A DNA stretch of 64,000 nucleotides from Dendrolimus kikuchii (Eukaryota > Arthropoda > Insecta > Lepidoptera > Lasiocampidae). The notes under the pieces were generated by a model. It was given only the letters and a program-made list of their open reading frames with translations, was not told where the DNA came from and searched no databases. This document shows positions 63,061 to 64,000 of the stretch, one piece after another (within the stretch, counting starts at the first letter, position 1; every line of letters starts with the position of its first letter). The stretch spans positions 26,463,051-26,527,050 of the forward strand of contig CM034391.1 of NCBI GenBank assembly GCA_019925095.2, read 5' to 3'. The translations under genes were made by a program, and so were the position numbers.

Positions 63061-63099
63061 ATCATAGGTCCAGCGTACTTGTATATATGGAGGTCAGTG

Positions 63100-63655
63100 G
63101 TTATTATTTACTCTATGGGAGCCTAATCTAATTTACTACCGCTTCGCAACATGTTATGGCTTGAAGAGAAGAAGCGGCGCAAGGAACTCTTCAGCAAACA
63201 TGCCTAGCTCTAATAATTTTATATAATATTAAAATGGGTGGAATGAAAAATAAAATTAATTATCAGTCAAGTTGGTTTGTGTCCCGTTCTACGCAGAAAG
63301 ACCTCACAGTGTCTTGAGGTCTGGCAGCTGGTTTTTGCTGGGTTTGGGTCTTAATAGTTTTGATGATTGGATCCCAAACAGGTGGTACTTGCCAACCATC
63401 TTCTCTATTGAAATTTGGGTGTTTTTTGATTTCAATAGCCTCACGCATCATTCTAGGTATGAAACGATTCTCTTTCGCGAGGATTTGTGGGTTATCGAAT
63501 CTGATGTAGTGGTTGGGTTTATCCAGCGTGTGTTCACTGATCGCAGACTTCGTAGACCTTGTGTGTTTCATGTCAGCAATGTGTTCTTTTACTCGTGTTT
63601 TTATACTCCTCTTTGTTTGCCCAATGTATGACAATCCACACTCACTATTTTATAA
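63100..63655 (-). mobile_element. Penelope-like element, GIY-YIG half (interrupted copy)
   Basis: It continues the copy at 60593-60830 across the P-like insertion. The untranslated region contains TTAGAGCTAGGCATGTTTGC equivalent and GCGCCGCTTCTTCTC. The ORF is at 63263-63634. It is truncated in the GIY-YIG motif. Confidence 0.85.
63263..63652 (-). pseudogene. Penelope-like GIY-YIG domain, truncated
   Basis: The minus strand reads SECGLSYIGQTKRSIKTRV (upstream of the first ATG included) through MMREAIEIKKHP, DGWQVPPVWDP and RDTNQLD. Compared with the copy at 56.2 kb it lacks the GVY half of the motif. The two are otherwise nearly identical. Confidence 0.82.
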
Positions 63656-63733
63656 TTAATAATTAATATTATAATTATAAATTTATAATAAGAAACTTTA
63701 TTGCGAAAAAAAATAGTATAAAATAGTTAAATT

Positions 63734-63928
63734 AAGGCCCAGCTCGCCATACACAACGCGGTGCTGGTAGCTACGCTCACGTATGGAAGCGAGAGTTCGG
63801 TATGGAAGAGAGAGCATGAAAGTAGAGTAAACGCGGTCGAGATGCGAGCACTGCGCAAAATCTGCGGAGCGACGCTCGCGGATCGCGTTCGTAATACCGA
63901 AGTAAGAAAGAGAGTTGGTCTAAAAGCA
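63734..63928 (+). mobile_element. RTE-type LINE internal fragment
   Basis: AQLAIHNAVLVATLTYGSES through KRVGLK, cut off by an S1 5' end. The 3' tail is missing, so this copy was truncated after insertion. Confidence 0.85.
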
Positions 63929-63974
63929 GCCCGGCCGCAGGAAATTGTATTCTTTCTCCGTTCCTGCACGGATA
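63929..63974 (-). mobile_element. SINE-like S1, 5' end only
   Basis: GCCCGGCCGCAGGAAATTGT to CCTGCACGGATAA. Only the first ~46 bp of the family remain. That is the reverse of the usual 5' truncation and implies a later deletion or recombination. Confidence 0.8.
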
Positions 63975-64000
63975 ATATATACTCTTTTGTTTATTGTTTA
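63975..64000 (+). mobile_element. Possible second BEL/Pao copy, integrase C-terminal end, at the window edge
   Basis: The first 24 bases equal the minus-strand sequence at about 22850-22827, the end of the BEL/Pao ORF (codons for AYILFCLL). It is too short for certainty, but a chance match of this length is unlikely. Confidence 0.5.

Larger units (their letters stand above)
60831..63099 (-). mobile_element. P-element-like (THAP) DNA transposon with perfect TIRs and 8-bp target duplication
   Basis: It is 2,269 bp. The termini CACTGACCTCCATATATACA... (60831-60866) and their complement (63064-63099) are identical over 36 bp. GTTATTAT lies on both sides (60823-60830 and 63100-63107). The interior encodes a THAP-like region and a P-type transposase on the minus strand, both broken. 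8-bp duplications are usual for P elements. The insertion splits a Penelope-like element. Confidence 0.85.

Overview
This window looks like a repeat-dominated stretch of a lepidopteran (moth or butterfly) nuclear genome. The evidence is a layered set of transposon fossils typical of that order: many 5'-truncated RTE-type LINE tails ending in a TATG microsatellite, Helitron-like elements ending in CTAGT, CR1/Jockey-type LINE tails, a BEL/Pao LTR element, Penelope-like elements (PLEs) with a GIY-YIG domain, tRNA-derived SINEs and an abundant ~310-bp SINE-like retroposon. I found no host gene I would defend. The only candidate is a short ZAD-zinc-finger-like stretch near 14.2-14.4 kb.

Layout. 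0-3.2 kb: an RTE-type LINE open at the left edge (endonuclease C-terminus plus reverse transcriptase), followed by a second, independently inserted truncated copy. 3.5-6.7 kb: two tandem Helitrons, a GC-rich repeat, a 68-bp tandem repeat with inverted partners, and a (TA)n tract. 7-10.4 kb: a nest of insertions (hAT-like ends > CR1 fragment > inverted-repeat element > fold-back RTE insertion), an in-frame RTE-RTE fusion, and a SINE interrupted by a MITE. 11-22.7 kb: CR1 tail, LTR and Helitron fragments, tRNA-derived SINEs, RTE and SINE-like copies. 22.8-29.0 kb: one nearly complete but broken BEL/Pao element on the minus strand (gag-protease-RT-RNase H-integrase). 29-55 kb: PLE remnants, fold-back elements, solo LTRs (one nested in another), Helitrons (one carrying a minisatellite) and many SINE-like copies. 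55.8-63.7 kb: two PLE copies with GIY-YIG domains; one is interrupted by a 2.27-kb P-element-like (THAP) transposon with perfect 36-bp inverted repeats and a perfect 8-bp target-site duplication.

The most interesting signal is in the 3' regions of four PLE fragments. Each contains a minimal hammerhead-ribozyme-like fold in which the usual C3-G8 core pair is exchanged to G3-C8 (G3-U8 in one copy). This covariation preserves the core pairing. It is also notable that several target-site duplications can be read directly, so the order of insertion can be reconstructed.

Limits: family names come from motif recognition, not database search. Boundaries of fragmentary repeats are approximate unless a terminal motif or target duplication is stated. 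The labels S1 (310-bp SINE-like) and S2 (tRNA-derived SINE) are local to this annotation.
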